A stretch of 64,000 nt of DNA from CAYPHY01 sp964410625. GTDB taxonomy: Bacteria > Chloroflexota > Anaerolineae > Promineifilales > Promineifilaceae. Each line of letters starts with the position of its first letter. Position 1 is the stretch's first letter. The notes under the pieces were generated by a model. That model ran no database searches and was not told the DNA's origin. It saw only the letters and a program-made list of their open reading frames with translations. Positions 33,611 through 42,506 of this stretch are shown piece by piece. The position numbers and the translations under genes are program-made. The DNA lies in the NCBI GenBank assembly GCA_964410625.1, contig CAYPHY010000006.1, positions 62,001 to 126,000 of the forward strand. The letters are read 5' to 3'.

Positions 33611-33720
33611 TCGAGAATTAGAGATTAGAGGGTTATTGGTATATTGGTATATTGGTGTATTGGTATAGCAACGAATACACCAATACACCAATATACCCTT
33701 CTTTAATCTCCAATCTCTTC
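33611..33720. repeat. GTATATTGGTGTATTGG palindrome flanked by family A words
   Basis: The core has ATTGGTATATTGGTGTATTG repeated in one arm and AATACACCAATACACCAATA in the other, about GCAACG. Family A words (GAATTAGAGATTAGAG and TTTAATCTCCAATCTC) flank it as an outer stem, a nested composite of two families. Confidence 0.9.
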
Positions 33721-33736
33721 CCCAAGGAGAACGCCT

Positions 33737-35035
33737 ATGGCCCGTTTTCTGATGCGCAGCGTCATTTCAACGATTATTACGATGTTGCTGGTTTCGATCC
33801 TGCTCTTTTTTCTGGTGGAGATCGGGAGTGGTGACATTTCGGTCAAGATTTTAGGGGTCTTTGCTACGCCGGAACAGCGTGCTTCCTTTCGCTCGCAATT
33901 GGGTTTGGATGCTCCTGCCTGGCAACGCTACCTGGACTGGCTTGTCGGCAGCGACTTTCGCGCCGAGCAGTTAGTGGGCTACCCGCTGGTAACGGTGCAG
34001 AATTCAGTTACCAGAGAGAATGAGTGGTGGGCCGATGTGGATGGCACCCTGACCCGCTGGAATATGCGGGATGGGGAGTTGCTTACTTTGCGCCGCCAGG
34101 AAAATGGGACGGCCGCTTCTACAGTGGAAGAGCTGGCCTGGTCTACTGATGAGGAAGGGCGAGAGTACTTTTGGGGAGTGAATACCGACAATAGCGTCGT
34201 TAAATGGGTGCGCGGCGAGGGGGCGCCGGTCTGGGTGATGACCTCCGCCGGTCTGCGCCAGGAGGGGAATGGCCCGCAGCAGTATATCCCCTTGAAACGT
34301 GGCCTGGTTCGTGGCGACGCTGGCGAGTCGATGGAAACCGGGCGGCCGGTTACTGTCACGCTTATTCCACGCATTCGTAATTCGGTGATTTTGGCGGCGG
34401 CGGCCTTTGTGGTGGTGATGCCGCTGGCTTTGATATTGGGCATTCTCGCCGGAATCAACGAGGGCAAGCCGGTTGATCGCCTTATCTCGGTTGCCAGCCT
34501 GACGCTGACCGCCACGCCGGAGTTTGTTACCGGTATTTTCCTCATCCTTATCTTTGGTATCTGGCTTAAAGTCGTACCGGCGGTGGCGATCTTCACCAGC
34601 GCCGATGCTGTGTTCCAAAACCCGAGCTTGCTGATTTTGCCGGTAGCGACATTGACGGCCGTTGAACTGGGCTATGTGGTGCGTATGACACGGGCCAGCA
34701 TGGTGGAGGTGATGGGAACACCCTATATCCGCACGGCGATCATCAAGGGAATGCCCTTCCGCCGCGTCGTTTTTCGCCATGCGGTGCGTAACGCGCTGCT
34801 GGCACCGATCACGATCATTATGCTCCATGTCAATTGGCTCATTGGCGGGTTGGTCGTCGTCGAAGTGATCTTTGGCTATCCTGGCCTGGGTGATTACATC
34901 TATGGGTCGGCGATTTTTGGCGACTTTAATGCCATTGAGGCGGCGGCGATGGTGCTGGTGATTGTGGCGGTTGCCACCCGCCTGATCGGCGATCTGGCCT
35001 ATACCTTGTTGAATCCGCGGATTCGCTATGCTTAA
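33737..35035 (+). CDS. DppB-type ABC permease with an inserted extracytoplasmic domain
   Basis: The usual DppB elements are present: the first helix, LGLDAPAWQRYLDWL, RGDAGESMETGRPV, and the C-terminal helices with the ATPase-contact loop GTPYIRTAIIKGMPFRRVVFRHAVRNALL. Between YLDWLVGSDF and the RGDAGES segment, about 110 extra residues occur, with two beta-type modules (WWADVDGTLTRWNMRDGE and YFWGVNTDNSVVKWVRGEG). Normal DppB proteins are ~330 residues against 432 here. The insertion lies on the outer face, where it could contact the binding protein. Confidence 0.92.
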   Translation: MARFLMRSVISTIITMLLVSILLFFLVEIGSGDISVKILGVFATPEQRASFRSQLGLDAPAWQRYLDWLVGSDFRAEQLVGYPLVTVQNSVTRENEWWADVDGTLTRWNMRDGELLTLRRQENGTAASTVEELAWSTDEEGREYFWGVNTDNSVVKWVRGEGAPVWVMTSAGLRQEGNGPQQYIPLKRGLVRGDAGESMETGRPVTVTLIPRIRNSVILAAAAFVVVMPLALILGILAGINEGKPVDRLISVASLTLTATPEFVTGIFLILIFGIWLKVVPAVAIFTSADAVFQNPSLLILPVATLTAVELGYVVRMTRASMVEVMGTPYIRTAIIKGMPFRRVVFRHAVRNALLAPITIIMLHVNWLIGGLVVVEVIFGYPGLGDYIYGSAIFGDFNAIEAAAMVLVIVAVATRLIGDLAYTLLNPRIRYA

Positions 35036-35110
35036 AAAGGATGAGGGCTGAAGGATGAAGGCTGAAAAAGCGTTTACTCATCCCTCATCCTTTCGCCTTC
35101 AACTTTCGAT
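35036..35110. repeat. GGATGAGGGCTGAAGGATGAAGG palindromic repeat
   Basis: AAGGATGAGGGCTGAAGGAT and TCATCCCTCATCCTTTCGCC are inverted arms between the two permease genes. Confidence 0.85.
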
Positions 35111-35122
35111 AAGGAGAAATCT

Positions 35123-36055
35123 ATGGCCGTAGCACAGCCAACTATTAAACCGACGCCCCAACCGGGCCGTCTGCAGCGTTGGTGGCGTGGCGCTTCTATT
35201 ATTTTTGAATCGCGAGTCGCCACTGTTGGTCTGTTGATGGTCCTGTTTTGGGTTGTTGTCGGATTTATCTCTTTATTTTGGACACCCTATCCGCCCAATG
35301 CGACGATCTTCGCCCAAAACTTGCCGCCAAACAGCACCAACTGGCTGGGGACAGATAATCTCGGCCGCGACGTTGCCAGCCGTCTGATGGAAGGCACCCA
35401 AGTTATCCTTTTGAAAACTCGTATTCCAATTAGTGATAGCAAGACCTTCTCGATTCCCATTGGGGTTGCCCTGTGGGGTGTGATTGGTTCTTTAACCATT
35501 GGCGCATTTCTGGGGCAAAACGCCGGTTATCGCGGTGGATGGTGGGACCAGGCGATTATGCAAGTGTTGGATGCGTTGATCGCCTTCCCGCAAATTGTGT
35601 TATATCTGGTGGTGATTGCCGCTTTGGGGCAGGGCGATCTGGTGGTTATTTTGGCGATTGCCATTACCGGCGCGCCTGGTGTGGCGCGGCTGGCGCGAAG
35701 CCTGACGTTGGATATTAAGACGCGGGACTTTGTGCGGGCGGCCGAAACGCGCGGTGAAAGCCCATGGTATATCATGTTCCGCGAAATCTTGCCCAATGCG
35801 CGTGGCCCGTTGTTGATTGATGCGATGCTTCGGGTGGGCTATGCTATTTTCGCCATCGGCACGCTTGGCTTCCTCGGCCTGGGCTTGCCGCCGCCTGACC
35901 CCGATTGGGGGAGCATGGTCAATGATGCCCGGCGCTTCATCTTTGTCAACCCGCTGGGTGTGGTTTGGCCTTCGTTGGCAATCGCGACGCTGGTCATCGG
36001 CCTGAACCTTTTTGCCGATGGCGTGCGCGAAGAGTTGACGCGCTACCAGAAGTGA
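35123..36055 (+). CDS. DppC-type ABC permease
   Basis: The 310-residue second membrane subunit of the importer has the N-terminal helix, the GTDNLGRDVASRLMEGTQV motif and the coupling loop TRDFVRAAETRGESPWYIMFREILPNA. The terminal GLPPPDPDWGSMVNDARR is also characteristic. It works with the preceding permease to form the channel. A short extra segment (LLKTRIPISDSKTFSIP) separates the GTDNLGRD motif from the next helix. AAGGAG precedes the ATG. Confidence 0.94.
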   Translation: MAVAQPTIKPTPQPGRLQRWWRGASIIFESRVATVGLLMVLFWVVVGFISLFWTPYPPNATIFAQNLPPNSTNWLGTDNLGRDVASRLMEGTQVILLKTRIPISDSKTFSIPIGVALWGVIGSLTIGAFLGQNAGYRGGWWDQAIMQVLDALIAFPQIVLYLVVIAALGQGDLVVILAIAITGAPGVARLARSLTLDIKTRDFVRAAETRGESPWYIMFREILPNARGPLLIDAMLRVGYAIFAIGTLGFLGLGLPPPDPDWGSMVNDARRFIFVNPLGVVWPSLAIATLVIGLNLFADGVREELTRYQK

Positions 36056-36056
36056 G

Positions 36057-36128
36057 TTAGGAAGAGACTGAGAGATTAAGAGACTGGAAATAGTCTCCTG
36101 GTCGCTCAGTCGCTTAGTCTCTGGCTTT
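36057..36128. repeat. Family A two-armed palindrome
   Basis: GAAGAGACTGAGAGATTAAG and TCTCCTGGTCGCTCAGTCGC form inverted arms between the permease and ATPase genes. Confidence 0.85.
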
Positions 36129-36141
36129 CAAGAGTTTTACA

Positions 36142-38280
36142 ATGGTTAATTTAGACAGAAGACAACAGCATTCACCGCCGGTTTTGCAGGCTGAAGATGT
36201 GGCGATTGCCTATAAGGTGCGTGGCGGTGAGATCGAGGCGGTGCAAAACGTCACCTTTGATATTCATCGTGGTGAATCGTTTGGCATTGTTGGCGAGTCG
36301 GGTTGTGGAAAGTCCACAATGGCCTGGGCGATTGTTAATTTCCTGGGGGCCAATGGCTACGTCAAGCGAGGCAGCATCAAATTTCAAGGGCAAGAGTTGG
36401 TGGGCAAGACGGGTGAAGAGCTGCGCCGGCTGCGCGGGGACCAAATTGCGATGGTCTATCAAGACCCGATGCAGGCGCTCAACCCTTCGATGCGCCTGGG
36501 CGACCAGATGAAAGAGGTGCTGACCGTTCATCGCGGGATGTCGGAGGAGAACGCAACCAAACGCTGTGTGGAGATGTTGGAGCGCGTCTATATGCCCGAT
36601 CCGGCGAGCGTTATGCGTCGCTATCCACACCAGATTTCCGGCGGCCAAATGCAGCGGGTGGTGATTGCCATGGCGTTGCTGAATAATCCGGCGTTGCTGA
36701 TTATGGACGAGCCGACGACGGCGCTGGATGTGACGGTGGAAGCGGCCGTCCTCGACCTGATCGCCGAGCTACGTCGCGACTTCGACACGGCGATCATGTT
36801 CATCTCCCACAACCTGGGTGTTATCGCCCGTGTTTGCAACCGGATTGGGGTGATGTACGCGGGTGAGATGGTCGAACGGGCAACCGTAAATGATCTATTT
36901 AAGAACCCACAACATCCCTATACTCAGGGGTTGATCCGTTGCGTGCCAAAGCTGGGTTCGGACAAGGCCAGCAGCTTGCTCTATCCGATTCGCGGCCGTG
37001 TGCCACCGCCAAATAATCGTCCGGCGGGTTGTGTGTTTAGCCCACGCTGCGACTATGTGCAGCAGCGCTGTGTGGATGAACGGCCGCAGTTGCGGCCGAT
37101 GCCCAACGGCACCTGGGTCCGTTGTCACTTTGCCGAGGTGATTGATCCCAGCCAGTGGGTTCCGTTGGAAGAGGTTCGCCGCTTTGAACCGGGGCAAGAG
37201 CAAGTGGAAACGCCGGAGCCGATTCTGGAAGTGAACGGTCTGCAAAAATATTATGAAGTGCAAGGCGGTTCGCTGAAAGATGTTTTGGGAATGGGGGAGA
37301 AGCGCTATGTGAAGGCGGTAGAAGGGGTTAGCTTCGCCGTGCCACAGGGCAAAACGTTGGGCATTGTCGGTGAGTCGGGCTGTGGCAAAAGCACGCTGAT
37401 CAAGACCATCGTTGGCCTGGAAAGCAGCACCGATGGCGAGGCCACGTTTATGGGCTTTGACATCACCAGTGATCTCAGCGACCGTAATATGCGGTTGATC
37501 CAGGAATTGCAGATGGTGTTCCAAAACCCGGATTCGACAATGAATCCGTCGTTTACCATCGGGCAGCAAATTGGACGGCCGATGGAGCGTTTTGGGACGG
37601 TCCCCAAAAACCAGATCAGAGGGGAAGTCATTAAGCTGCTGGAGGCGATGCGCCTGGGCGAGAATTACTATGATCGGCTGCCACGCCAGTTGAGCGGAGG
37701 TGAAAAGCAGCGGGTGGGCATTGCCCGCGCGTTGGCCAGCCAGCCGGATTTGGTGTTGTGTGATGAGCCGGTCAGTGCGTTGGATGTCTCTGTCCAGGCT
37801 GCCTTGCTGAACCTGTTGCTCGATATTCAGCAAGAGTATGGGACGACGCTGATCTTTATCGCCCATGATCTCAGTGTGGTTCGCTTTTTCTCCGACTATG
37901 TGGCGGTGATGTATCTCGGTGAGATCGTCGAAATTGGTCCGGCGGATGCGATCTATGCGCCTCCGTACCATCCATACACCGAGGCGTTGCTTTCCGCTGT
38001 GCCGATACCGGACCCGACGGCCGAACAACGCCACATCCGCCTGTCGGGGAATGTCCCCAGCGCGATCAACCCGCCCAGTGGTTGCCGCTTCCACACGCGC
38101 TGCCCGCGGCGGAAGTTGTTGCCGGATGGCGGCCGAATTTGTGAGACAGAGGTCCCCCCCTGGCGAGAGGCGGGAGATGGGCATCGCATTTTCTGCCACA
38201 TTCCGCTTGAGGTGTTGGAGACGTTCGATCCCGTTGTTAGCAACCCAGGAACCAATAAAGAACTGGTGGCGGCTGATTAA
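36142..38280 (+). CDS. Fused dipeptide-type ABC ATPase (DppD-DppF fusion)
   Basis: Both ATPases of a peptide-type importer are joined in one 712-residue chain. The first half has Walker A GESGCGKSTMAW, signature ISGGQMQRV and Walker B LLIMDEPTTALD. The second has GESGCGKSTLIK, LSGGEKQRVG and LVLCDEPVSALD. Each half ends in the oligopeptide-transporter C-terminal module with clustered cysteines (GCVFSPRCDYVQQRC and GCRFHTRCPRRK) that can hold an iron-sulfur cluster in homologues. It completes the importer operon 31.85-38.3 kb. Confidence 0.95.
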   Translation: MVNLDRRQQHSPPVLQAEDVAIAYKVRGGEIEAVQNVTFDIHRGESFGIVGESGCGKSTMAWAIVNFLGANGYVKRGSIKFQGQELVGKTGEELRRLRGDQIAMVYQDPMQALNPSMRLGDQMKEVLTVHRGMSEENATKRCVEMLERVYMPDPASVMRRYPHQISGGQMQRVVIAMALLNNPALLIMDEPTTALDVTVEAAVLDLIAELRRDFDTAIMFISHNLGVIARVCNRIGVMYAGEMVERATVNDLFKNPQHPYTQGLIRCVPKLGSDKASSLLYPIRGRVPPPNNRPAGCVFSPRCDYVQQRCVDERPQLRPMPNGTWVRCHFAEVIDPSQWVPLEEVRRFEPGQEQVETPEPILEVNGLQKYYEVQGGSLKDVLGMGEKRYVKAVEGVSFAVPQGKTLGIVGESGCGKSTLIKTIVGLESSTDGEATFMGFDITSDLSDRNMRLIQELQMVFQNPDSTMNPSFTIGQQIGRPMERFGTVPKNQIRGEVIKLLEAMRLGENYYDRLPRQLSGGEKQRVGIARALASQPDLVLCDEPVSALDVSVQAALLNLLLDIQQEYGTTLIFIAHDLSVVRFFSDYVAVMYLGEIVEIGPADAIYAPPYHPYTEALLSAVPIPDPTAEQRHIRLSGNVPSAINPPSGCRFHTRCPRRKLLPDGGRICETEVPPWREAGDGHRIFCHIPLEVLETFDPVVSNPGTNKELVAAD

Positions 38281-38361
38281 TTGGCACTTCACACGATACG
38301 TGACTAATCACTCGCCACTATGCACTAACCACTAACTATAACCCCAAAGGAGGGGATATCC

Positions 38362-39021
38362 ATGCTCGTCAAAGATTGTATGACGCGACATCCAATTATG
38401 GTTTCACCATCTACACCGGCGGCCGAGGCCCAACGCATTATGAACAGCAATCGCATTCGCCATTTGCCGGTAGTTGGCGATGGCAAGCGACTGGTTGGCC
38501 TGATCACGCGCATGACCCTGGTGATTGACCCGGCCATTTTGGGTAGCCTGGACGTTTGGGAAATCTCACGCAAACTATCTGGCCTGACGGTTGAGGGCTT
38601 GATGTTACCTGCTTCCAGAGTCCACACGATTATGCCCGACAAAACGATTGAACGGGCAGCCCAGTACATGACCGAACACAAGATCGGGTGTTTGCCGGTT
38701 GTAGAGGATGGTGACGTTGTGGTCGGTATCTTATCGGATATAGATCTATTACATGCGTTTCAGGAGATGCTGGGCTTACCGGCGCGTGGGGTGCGGGTGA
38801 CAATGCGGATGCCGAACCGGCCGGGCGAGTTTGCGAAGTTGACGGCCGCTTTGTCCGAACAATCCTGGGGGGTGATGGGGATTGGCACCTTTCCCAGCCC
38901 TCGCCATGATGGCTATTATGATGCGGTGGTCAAAATCCCCGCTATTACCATCGCCGAAGCGCGAGAGTTGCTGTCCAACGTCCCTGACCAGCAGATTGTG
39001 GATATTCGGGATGCGGTTTAG
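38362..39021 (+). CDS. Tandem CBS domain protein with C-terminal ACT domain
   Basis: Two CBS motifs (MTRHPIMVSPSTPAAEAQRI ... RHLPVVGDGKRLVGLITR, and a second ending GCLPVVEDGDVVVGILSD) form a Bateman module that senses adenosine nucleotides. The last ~70 residues (VTMRMPNRPGEFAKLTAALS ...) are an ACT domain that binds amino acids. The combination suggests a regulatory sensor rather than an enzyme. GGAGGGG precedes the ATG. It follows the ABC importer and may report energy or amino-acid status. Confidence 0.92.
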   Translation: MLVKDCMTRHPIMVSPSTPAAEAQRIMNSNRIRHLPVVGDGKRLVGLITRMTLVIDPAILGSLDVWEISRKLSGLTVEGLMLPASRVHTIMPDKTIERAAQYMTEHKIGCLPVVEDGDVVVGILSDIDLLHAFQEMLGLPARGVRVTMRMPNRPGEFAKLTAALSEQSWGVMGIGTFPSPRHDGYYDAVVKIPAITIAEARELLSNVPDQQIVDIRDAV

Positions 39022-39031
39022 CGTGGGCTGA

Positions 39032-39442
39032 TTACAGACGGCGCACAGCAACGGAACGGGAGACAAAGATCATCCGCCCGCGTGGGGTGCCACAAATGAC
39101 GACTGTGATCGTCTGGTCCAAAAACTGATTCTCAATCGGCCCTTCAAGGGTGATGCAGGAGCCGTTGGCACGAGCTTCGGCCCCCAGCGAGAAACGGATG
39201 GAGTACCAGCGATAGACGTCATTGAACGGATCAGTGGTCAGATAAGAGTTATCCCAACGGGCGTGGGTGGGCAGCCCCGTGTAATTGGCGTGGTTGGAGA
39301 GCGGAATGGCCCCAGGATAGTGGACCTCTTGCATGGTGCGATTGAAGGCGATTACCAACGTGCTGCTCACCAGAATGAAACCAAACAGTAGTAATAACCC
39401 GCAGCCAAGCAGTATATTGCGATTGTCGTTGTTTTTTGGCAT
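39032..39442 (-). CDS. Small membrane-anchored protein of unknown function
   Basis: A 136-residue protein with one N-terminal membrane helix (ILLGCGLLLLFGFILVSSTLVIAF) and a beta-type extracytoplasmic part holding two cysteines (GSCITLEGP, VVICGTPRG) that could form a disulfide. I do not recognise a family. The start is the ATG at 39442, after AAGGGG; the longer frame runs into a family C repeat. It converges on the CBS-ACT gene. Confidence 0.6.
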   Translation of the reverse strand: MPKNNDNRNILLGCGLLLLFGFILVSSTLVIAFNRTMQEVHYPGAIPLSNHANYTGLPTHARWDNSYLTTDPFNDVYRWYSIRFSLGAEARANGSCITLEGPIENQFLDQTITVVICGTPRGRMIFVSRSVAVRRL

Positions 39443-39462
39443 GTTGGTCTGCCCCTTGATCC

Positions 39463-39497
39463 ACGACCCTTCACGAATCTTCACGAATTGTTATTCG
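39463..39497. repeat. Family C words (TTCACGAATCTTCACGAA)
   Basis: CCTTCACGAATCTTCACGAATTG followed by TTATTCGTCG lies between divergent genes. It is a short, degenerate copy of the family C palindrome. Confidence 0.6.
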
Positions 39498-39528
39498 TCG
39501 GAATTGGTGTAGATTAGTGGATTATTCT

Positions 39529-40701
39529 ATGCAATCAAGTCGTCCATCTCGCCCGTCCATCTCGGCTGTTCATGTTGTCCCAATCCCTGCGCCGCGCGGC
39601 CGTCTGGGGGAGGCGCGGCTGTGGCAACTCTCGCTTGGCCTGAGGCTCGATCAGGTCGGCACCTTTTGGGGCGATGCACTTATACCGGATGCAAACTGGT
39701 CGGCCGTTGCCCTTCAGGCGCATCTGGCGTCGCTGTTGGTTGGTCGTCCCTTTGATAACCCCTTGTCGTTGATTGCCGATATTGAAACCTGGTTAGATGC
39801 CCCACAATCACCGCTTGCTCCCGCCATCGGCTATGGACTGAGCCTGGCAGCCGTGGCGGCCGAGGCGCATCTGCAAAACAGGACCATGGCGGCTGCTATG
39901 GCGGATATTTACCAATTGCCGCTTAGCGAAGCCAGCGGGGAGGGGGTCGTTCCGCTATTGGCCGAAGCCCATGATTTTGCCGCAACGGCCGCGCTATTTG
40001 ATGAGATGATAGCAGACCAACCCGCGGCGATTGGCTATCGTTTTAGCGGCGGCCAACTGCTTGAGGCGATGGGGCAACATGGGGAGATTCTACAGCGGTT
40101 TGTGCGTGAACTGCAAGAACGGATTACTGTTTTGGGGGGTGGGGGGTATGCTCCCCACCTGTATGTTGCCTTAGCTGGTGGGTTTGGGGAGCTGGCGGCC
40201 GCTGCTCATGGCGAAGTGAAGAGCGGGCCGGTTCTCGGTAATTTATGGGGCCTGGAGCAGGCGGCCCGGCCGCTCCCCGTGTTGGTTGAAGACCCGGTGG
40301 TGTTGGAGCCAGTGGAGGCGCAAGCCACCTTTTTGGCCCAATTGCGAAACTTTGCGCAGATTCGGAAAATGGGCTTGCAATTCGTCGGCCGCGCCCATGC
40401 CGGAAGTCTCGATGGTATTACCGCTCTCACCAGGGCTAAAGGCGTGCATTTGATCTGGTTGGACGGGATGCAGTTGGGGAGCCTTTCCCGACTGGTGGCG
40501 GCCGTTCGTCTGTGCCGTGACGCTGGGGTGGGGGTTGTGTTGGGTGGTCATGTAGGGGAGTCGGTCGCAGCAGCAACGGCCGCTTGCCAGATTGCCCTGG
40601 CTTGCCGCCCTGATTATCTCTTAGTCCGTCCGGGACAGGGGACGGGCATCGGTTTGGCCTTAATGAGGCGCGAATTGCTGCTTGCCAGTCAAACGTCGTA
40701 A
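39529..40701 (+). CDS. Methylaspartate ammonia-lyase-like enolase-superfamily protein, probably catalytically divergent
   Basis: The C-terminal region aligns by eye with methylaspartate ammonia-lyase: KGVHLIWLDGMQLGSLSRLV, GVVLGGHVGESVAAATAACQ, ACRPDYLLVRPGQGTG. In the lyases I recall, the matching segments read QIKTPDLGG, QGGTCNE and RPMRMLIKPGMG. The lysine base of the IKTPDLG motif is not present here, and acidic metal ligands are hard to place apart from VEDPV. The N-terminal half is normal in length. It may bind a related metabolite or act as a pseudoenzyme. The ATG at 39529 was chosen over a GTG at 39517. Confidence 0.6.
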   Translation: MQSSRPSRPSISAVHVVPIPAPRGRLGEARLWQLSLGLRLDQVGTFWGDALIPDANWSAVALQAHLASLLVGRPFDNPLSLIADIETWLDAPQSPLAPAIGYGLSLAAVAAEAHLQNRTMAAAMADIYQLPLSEASGEGVVPLLAEAHDFAATAALFDEMIADQPAAIGYRFSGGQLLEAMGQHGEILQRFVRELQERITVLGGGGYAPHLYVALAGGFGELAAAAHGEVKSGPVLGNLWGLEQAARPLPVLVEDPVVLEPVEAQATFLAQLRNFAQIRKMGLQFVGRAHAGSLDGITALTRAKGVHLIWLDGMQLGSLSRLVAAVRLCRDAGVGVVLGGHVGESVAAATAACQIALACRPDYLLVRPGQGTGIGLALMRRELLLASQTS

Positions 40702-40861
40702 GAAGCGCATAGCGCTGATTGTCAAAGCTTGTTCATTTTTCCCTTGACAGAGAACACAAGGCTTTTATAATGGTCTGAATGGTGAGAACCGTATTATGGG
40801 ACTATGTTTCATAATGCGCAACAGCGGTAAATGGTATTTTAGCTGAGGATCGGCCGATAAC

Positions 40862-41611
40862 ATGGTGCAGTCAATTGAGCGAGCAGCAGCTATTTTGCGT
40901 AGCTTTACCGAGGTCGAGCCGGAGTTGGGCATTACTGAGTTGAGCCGGCGATTGGGACTGCACAAAAGCACCATCTCGCGTATTATCGCCACTTTGCAAC
41001 AAGAGGGGTTGGTGGGACAGAACACAGAAACGGGCAAGTACCGGCTTGGGGTGGGGCTGGTTAGCCTGGCTGGCGTGGCTCTGGGCCGCATTAATGTTCG
41101 CGGCGCGGCGCAGCCTCATCTGGACGAACTGGTGCGAGAGACCCAAGAAACGGTGACGGTAGACATCCTGGATGGGACGGTTTGCCTGATTGTTGAGCAA
41201 AAGGAAAGCCCGCAACCGGTGCGCTATGTCAGTTGGATCGGCCGTCGCTTCCCACTCCATTGCTCGGCCAGTGGAAAAGTGCTGTTAGCGGCTTTGGCGG
41301 AAAGTGAGCGAGCGGCGCGGCTAACGTTTCCACTGCAAAAACACACCAACAACACGATTACGACGTATGAGGCGCTTCAAAGATCCCTGGCAGAAGTGGC
41401 AACCAGGGGGTATGCGATTGTGATGGAGGAGTTTGAGACGGGTTTCGGCGCGATTTCCGCACCTATTTTTGACCATTCCGGTCAGGTCGTAGCGGCTCTG
41501 GCCGTCTCAGCACCCTCTTTTCGGTTGTCAAAGTCGAAGTTTAACAAGCTCATTCCCTGTTTGCACAAGGCCACGGCCGCTATTTCGGCGGAGCTAGGAT
41601 ATATAAGCTGA
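40862..41611 (+). CDS. IclR family transcriptional regulator
   Basis: The N-terminal winged helix (GITELSRRLGLHKSTISRII, TGKYRLGVGLVSL) and the C-terminal GAF-like effector domain (PLHCSASGKVLLAAL, ATRGYAIVMEEFETGFGAISAPIFD) are standard for IclR proteins, at normal length of 249 residues. It probably controls the adjacent MttB/FAD-oxidoreductase genes in response to an aromatic or amine-derived acid. The ~160 bases upstream contain TTGACAG (about 40744) and TATAATGG (about 40768) spaced like a sigma-70 promoter. Confidence 0.93.
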   Translation: MVQSIERAAAILRSFTEVEPELGITELSRRLGLHKSTISRIIATLQQEGLVGQNTETGKYRLGVGLVSLAGVALGRINVRGAAQPHLDELVRETQETVTVDILDGTVCLIVEQKESPQPVRYVSWIGRRFPLHCSASGKVLLAALAESERAARLTFPLQKHTNNTITTYEALQRSLAEVATRGYAIVMEEFETGFGAISAPIFDHSGQVVAALAVSAPSFRLSKSKFNKLIPCLHKATAAISAELGYIS

Positions 41612-41760
41612 TTGGGAACTCCCGGAGGTTGGGTCGCACCAAAAACGCCTCCGGTAAATGCCAACAGACAAAGGCATATGGAAATCAGGAAACGTTGTGA
41701 CGTGGGTTGTTTCGGCCGCATCTGGCAATCGGAACAGCACGCGCGGCAAAGAGGAGGTAG

Positions 41761-42396
41761 ATGGTGGCAAAAGTAGTAACATTACTAGCGGAAGAGGTGG
41801 TGGCTGGACGGCCGTTTACCGACGTGGCACACACTCAGACCGATCTGGCGATCATGCGCTACCTGGCGGCGCACTTAGGGCTGGTCCTGGATAGCGAGCA
41901 ACTTGAAGCGGGAGGCCAAAGGCTCCTTGAACGACATTTCCCCACGCCCGAACGTTGGTGGCATCGGGTGATGATCACACAGCCGGGGCGATTGGCGACC
42001 ATACGGCCGTTGGTGGTTGTCGGCTTCTTCGGCCAGCGACGAGCGGATGGCGACCAGGACAAGGAAGAACTGGCCCACACACTGGACCGGGCGATGCTAG
42101 GGGAATTACCGGAGCACGAAGATTTATTGGCCTATAGCACGCTGGCGCTCCCAACGGGAAACTATAGCAATCTGGTCGTCTTTGCCAGGGAAGATGGCAT
42201 CCGTCACTGGGGCCGGTCAGAAATGCACGCCCAGGCCGTCCGCGAACTGACCCCCAATTATTATTTATCCGTGCGGCTTTATAATGGTCTCTTACCCGCG
42301 GGACTGGCCCATACGGACCAGCTAACGCTAACTTTGGTCAAATATTATGATTATCAGGAAACACCACAGTGGCGTGCTGTGCGGGCGTTTCAGTGA
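41761..42396 (+). CDS. Hypothetical cytoplasmic protein
   Basis: A 211-residue soluble protein with no recognised domain. Segments such as WWHRVMITQPGRLATIRPLVVVGFFGQ and YLSVRLYNGLLPAGL suggest a mixed alpha/beta fold. GGAGG stands just before the ATG, supporting translation. It lies between the IclR regulator and the MttB-like gene in the same direction and may belong to their operon. Confidence 0.6.
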   Translation: MVAKVVTLLAEEVVAGRPFTDVAHTQTDLAIMRYLAAHLGLVLDSEQLEAGGQRLLERHFPTPERWWHRVMITQPGRLATIRPLVVVGFFGQRRADGDQDKEELAHTLDRAMLGELPEHEDLLAYSTLALPTGNYSNLVVFAREDGIRHWGRSEMHAQAVRELTPNYYLSVRLYNGLLPAGLAHTDQLTLTLVKYYDYQETPQWRAVRAFQ

Positions 42397-42506
42397 AAAG
42401 CAAACGGTGGGCTGTAGGCTATAGGTTGATTGTTGCATCAATTAGCCGCTTGCTAACCATCGTTTATGATCCATCGTTACGATTCGTCTCTTGAGGAGAA
42501 GTGTCC

